The notes beneath the pieces are model-generated. The model did no database searches. It saw only the letters and a list, made by a program, of their open reading frames with translations, and was not told the origin of the DNA. A DNA stretch of 64,000 bases from Elephas maximus indicus (taxonomy: Eukaryota; Chordata; Mammalia; Proboscidea; Elephantidae): contig NC_064831.1 of NCBI RefSeq assembly GCF_024166365.1, forward strand, positions 45,943,768-46,007,767. The letters are read 5' to 3'. The position numbers were made by a program, and so were the translations under genes. This document shows, piece after piece, positions 61,230-64,000 of the stretch. Within the stretch, counting starts at the first letter, position 1; each line of letters begins with the position of its first letter.

Positions 61230-64000
61230 ACCCCCAGTCCCACTCAAGACAAACTCAAACAAGCCAAACATCATCCAAGCGGCAGGGGCCAGTCTCTCAA
61301 GGGCTCGGCTCCTTCCCATTCTAGTTTACCTGTGGTGAGGAAGAGGCAAACCGCCAACCATGAAAATCAAGTACATTACGTGTACAAGATTCCTTTCCAT
61401 CCAAACAAAAAATGAAAACAAGAACCAGGAAATTTTCGAAATTAGTAAAAAAAAAAAAAAAATTATAGGACATACCATATGGAGAAAATAAGTTAAAGGA
61501 GAGAGAAAACCCATTCACATTTTTCACATGCGATCCACTCTTCTATCTTGAAAGAATCGCATCTTTCAAAATAGAAAATGCCAGGTTAGGGGCAAAGCTG
61601 AGCAATGGGCCACATGGATTTGCCATCTTGTCCTATTTAGCTTTAAAAAATTTGAATCCAACTTTATAATCTAGCCACTGTATCATTTTGGTTTGTAAAG
61701 CCAGAGATCCTCGAATAACCTGGCTCATTCTTTTTTTTACCAATTAAAAAAAAAATTGATTTCATGTACTGTTTGTAAATTTAAGATGGGAACCAGGAAC
61801 TTGAGCCCTCAAATAATGTTAAGCATTATCAGGCAATAAGAGTTACTGGCTAAGAAAACAGACAGCAGCTACACAGTTAACAGTATTAAGGGTACAGAGG
61901 AGTCCAAGACCAATACATTAAATACAAGTAACCGCACAAAGGATGCACCTAACCCTAAGTAGCACAAGTACTAGGACTTCACAGGTCTGCAAAGGCTCTC
62001 AGATGCACAAGGGACAGACAGCAAACTTGGGATCAACACTGTGTGAAGGGGCCTTTCCTGAGCTAAGCATTGCCACGTACATGGTGCCTGGTTACACGAG
62101 ACTCAGCAGGCTTAGGCACTGTGGTTTTAGGGGAAAACAGCAGAGTCAGAAAAGAATAGCCACAAAGAATAGCGCAGGCCTTCTTAAAACCCAGAGAGGG
62201 AAGGAGGGGAAAGGGTGAGAGGGGGAGAGGGCTGGTCCTGGTTCTTTTAAAACTCAACACAAGGGGCAGAAAAATCATCCTAGACAGGGCTAATTCTTAG
62301 TGGTCCCCAGAGGTGATGGCACAAATGCATAATATTTGAATTTAGGGTTACACTTGAAGATTCAGCAATATATAAGGATGAAGGATCGGGAAAGAACGCT
62401 CTAATTAGTTTAACACAAATTTGACCCTAAACATTCTGATTCATAACAATTCTCTGGAGTGTCAGCTCAAGTTAAAGTGATATTGGTCCCATAGCCAAAT
62501 GAGCTTGCATTTTCCTTTACTCAGGACTCAACTTTTGGCGAGAAAGGTTCTCCACTGGCTCTAGGATTTGACCACCTTCTTTCCTCTCTGATTCTTCCTC
62601 ATCACCAGCTCTTTTACTTGGGTTATTAATCACGTAACCAGGAGTCAGATCTAGAAGTCTGGCTGGCCAAGAACTTACAGGTATTAAAGAAACAATTATC
62701 AAGTGCTTACTAAAAGTCAGATACTATATGAGAGACTCAGGGATTAGAAAGACACAATTCCTCCTTCTAAGTTCAATCAACCAAAGGAGACTGACTGGTA
62801 AATGAATATTTTATATGCATTATTTACTAACTGTATAGTCTTGGGCAAGTTTCTTACTTTCTAAGCCTCATTTATATTCATTCGGAAAATAGAGATATAA
62901 TAGAGGTTTTAAGAGTATTAAATGAAGTAATATCTGTTAAGTACTTTGTTCCATTCCTATAATTAGTAAACACGTAATATTATTGTTGCTATTATGTAAG
63001 AAAAGTCTCCCGGGAACACAGAAAAGGTAATACCAAAAACATGGTGTACTTAATAAATCTGGGAAAATCAAATGGATATGAAAGATGGTCATTCACACAA
63101 AGTCCAGAGTCCAGAATAACAGCAAATTAGCAATCAGCAAATATAGAAGCTGAGCTCTAACTACGCTGCCCTCATTAATACTCCCTGATGCGTAGGTTTG
63201 GCAAAGGCACAAAACTCTACATCTGACTTGTATATACGACTTAGTGAGCTGTTTTGTGTTTATGGCCACTAAGAACCTCTGCTGTTTCTGCAAGCACGGC
63301 ACATGGTACGGAATCCTCCCAGTAGCAAATCCACGTTCACCCACGTCTTCCATATTGATCTAATAATCCCTCAGCTGCTAACAAAGACACAGCCCTGATG
63401 ATGATGAATTCTGCGGGAAACAAGAGATTTCTTTCCTGCAGTAAGAACAGCACATCGCTTCATGAAAGGGCAACGTGGGACAGTCTGAGGAATAGCATTA
63501 GAAATAGCAAGCAGATGAACAACAAAGTCATTCAGTCTGTTCATATCCCGTTTCTACAATTAGGTGTTTATTACCCTTGGTGACTACAACTCCGAACAAG
63601 AGAAAGGAGACCAATCAAACGAGATTCTCTGTAATGCCAAAACCTTTTGAAGATGTATTGATCAAGAACCTAATTCCACTGAAACAGCACATTGCTTAAC
63701 AATAACAGTGCTTTAACTTTATCTTTACACAGCATCTTAAGTTGTCTATGACAAAGCTTTGGTATAATATAACCATTATTCACTGCAACATGTTTCGAAG
63801 GATCAGGCAACAACAACAAAAAAAAGTCTCTTCCAGTGTTTTACTTGAAAGACTTGCATTTCTCTTCTCCATCACTAGATGGCACCTCTGTGCCTATAAG
63901 AAAATGATGACACCATTTGTCCAGCTTTTTCGAAGCTGGGAGACAGACACCAGCTGAACTGAATGAACAAATCAAACCAGGTACGTATGAAATACAGCTA
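61230..64000 (-). other. PRTG intron, mostly unique; MIR at 62820-62990
   Basis: I looked for the exon coding the start of FN3-3 (which should end in phase 1 before the exon at 57687) and did not find it, so this intron continues past the window. A MIR in sense orientation is visible at about 62820-62990 (GTCTTGGGCAAGTTTCTTAC). No other feature recognised. Confidence 0.45.

Noticed and set aside
61321-61527. Possible missing PRTG exon near a GTAAAC donor-like site
   Set aside because: The sense reading (IFMVGGLPLPHH or DFHGWRFASSS) does not match protogenin FN3-3, and the phase does not fit the exon at 57687.

Overview
This is a mammalian nuclear window. It holds the 3' part of one gene and nearly all of a second, both on the minus strand. 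The dense interspersed repeats are diagnostic: many copies of a tRNA-derived SINE that opens with a GGAAACCCTGGTGGC head and closes with a TCGACTCGACGGCA tail (the AfroSINE type), plus RTE-clade LINEs with the same tail and an (AAC)n/(GTT)n end. Together they point to an afrotherian, most likely a paenungulate such as an elephant. The species call rests on recalled repeat families, not on a search.

Right half, minus strand, about 28.7-64 kb: the C-terminal part of PRTG (protogenin, a DCC/neogenin-like immunoglobulin/fibronectin receptor). Nine coding exons (57687 down to 37917) can be joined with consistent splice phase into 522 codons. They cover the end of fibronectin III domain 3, domains 4 and 5, the juxtamembrane segment, the transmembrane helix and the cytoplasmic tail. 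Earlier exons lie beyond 64000. The 3' UTR runs left from 37916 for an uncertain distance.

Left part, minus strand, 1 to about 20.8 kb: PYGO1 (pygopus 1), complete in coding sequence. It has three coding exons (20430-20382, 2946-2861, 1736-612) giving 419 codons with an NLS, an NPF motif and a C-terminal Cys4-His-Cys3 PHD finger. Exon 1 sits in a CpG island (about 19.9-21.4 kb), which is the likely promoter. The order PRTG then PYGO1 on one strand matches human 15q21.3. The two proteins are not known to act together: PYGO1 is a nuclear Wnt/beta-catenin co-activator and PRTG a cell-surface receptor of early embryos.

The rest is repeat-rich intronic and intergenic DNA: AfroSINEs, RTE fragments (one with a 304-codon reverse-transcriptase reading frame), an L1 with 17-bp target-site duplications, L2, MIR, MER5-like and LTR fragments, and several minisatellites.

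The most unusual observation is in PRTG. Two separate minisatellites, both with a period near 59 bp, begin exactly at the 5' splice sites of two fibronectin-domain exons (53199 and 57592). Their units carry repeated copies of the splice-donor sequence. Other points of interest are a C-terminal PRTG extension compared with the human ending I recall, a three-layer nested insertion (RTE in AfroSINE in L2), and a cluster of opposed AfroSINEs in a PRTG intron. I saw no tRNA, rRNA, CRISPR or bacterial-type features.
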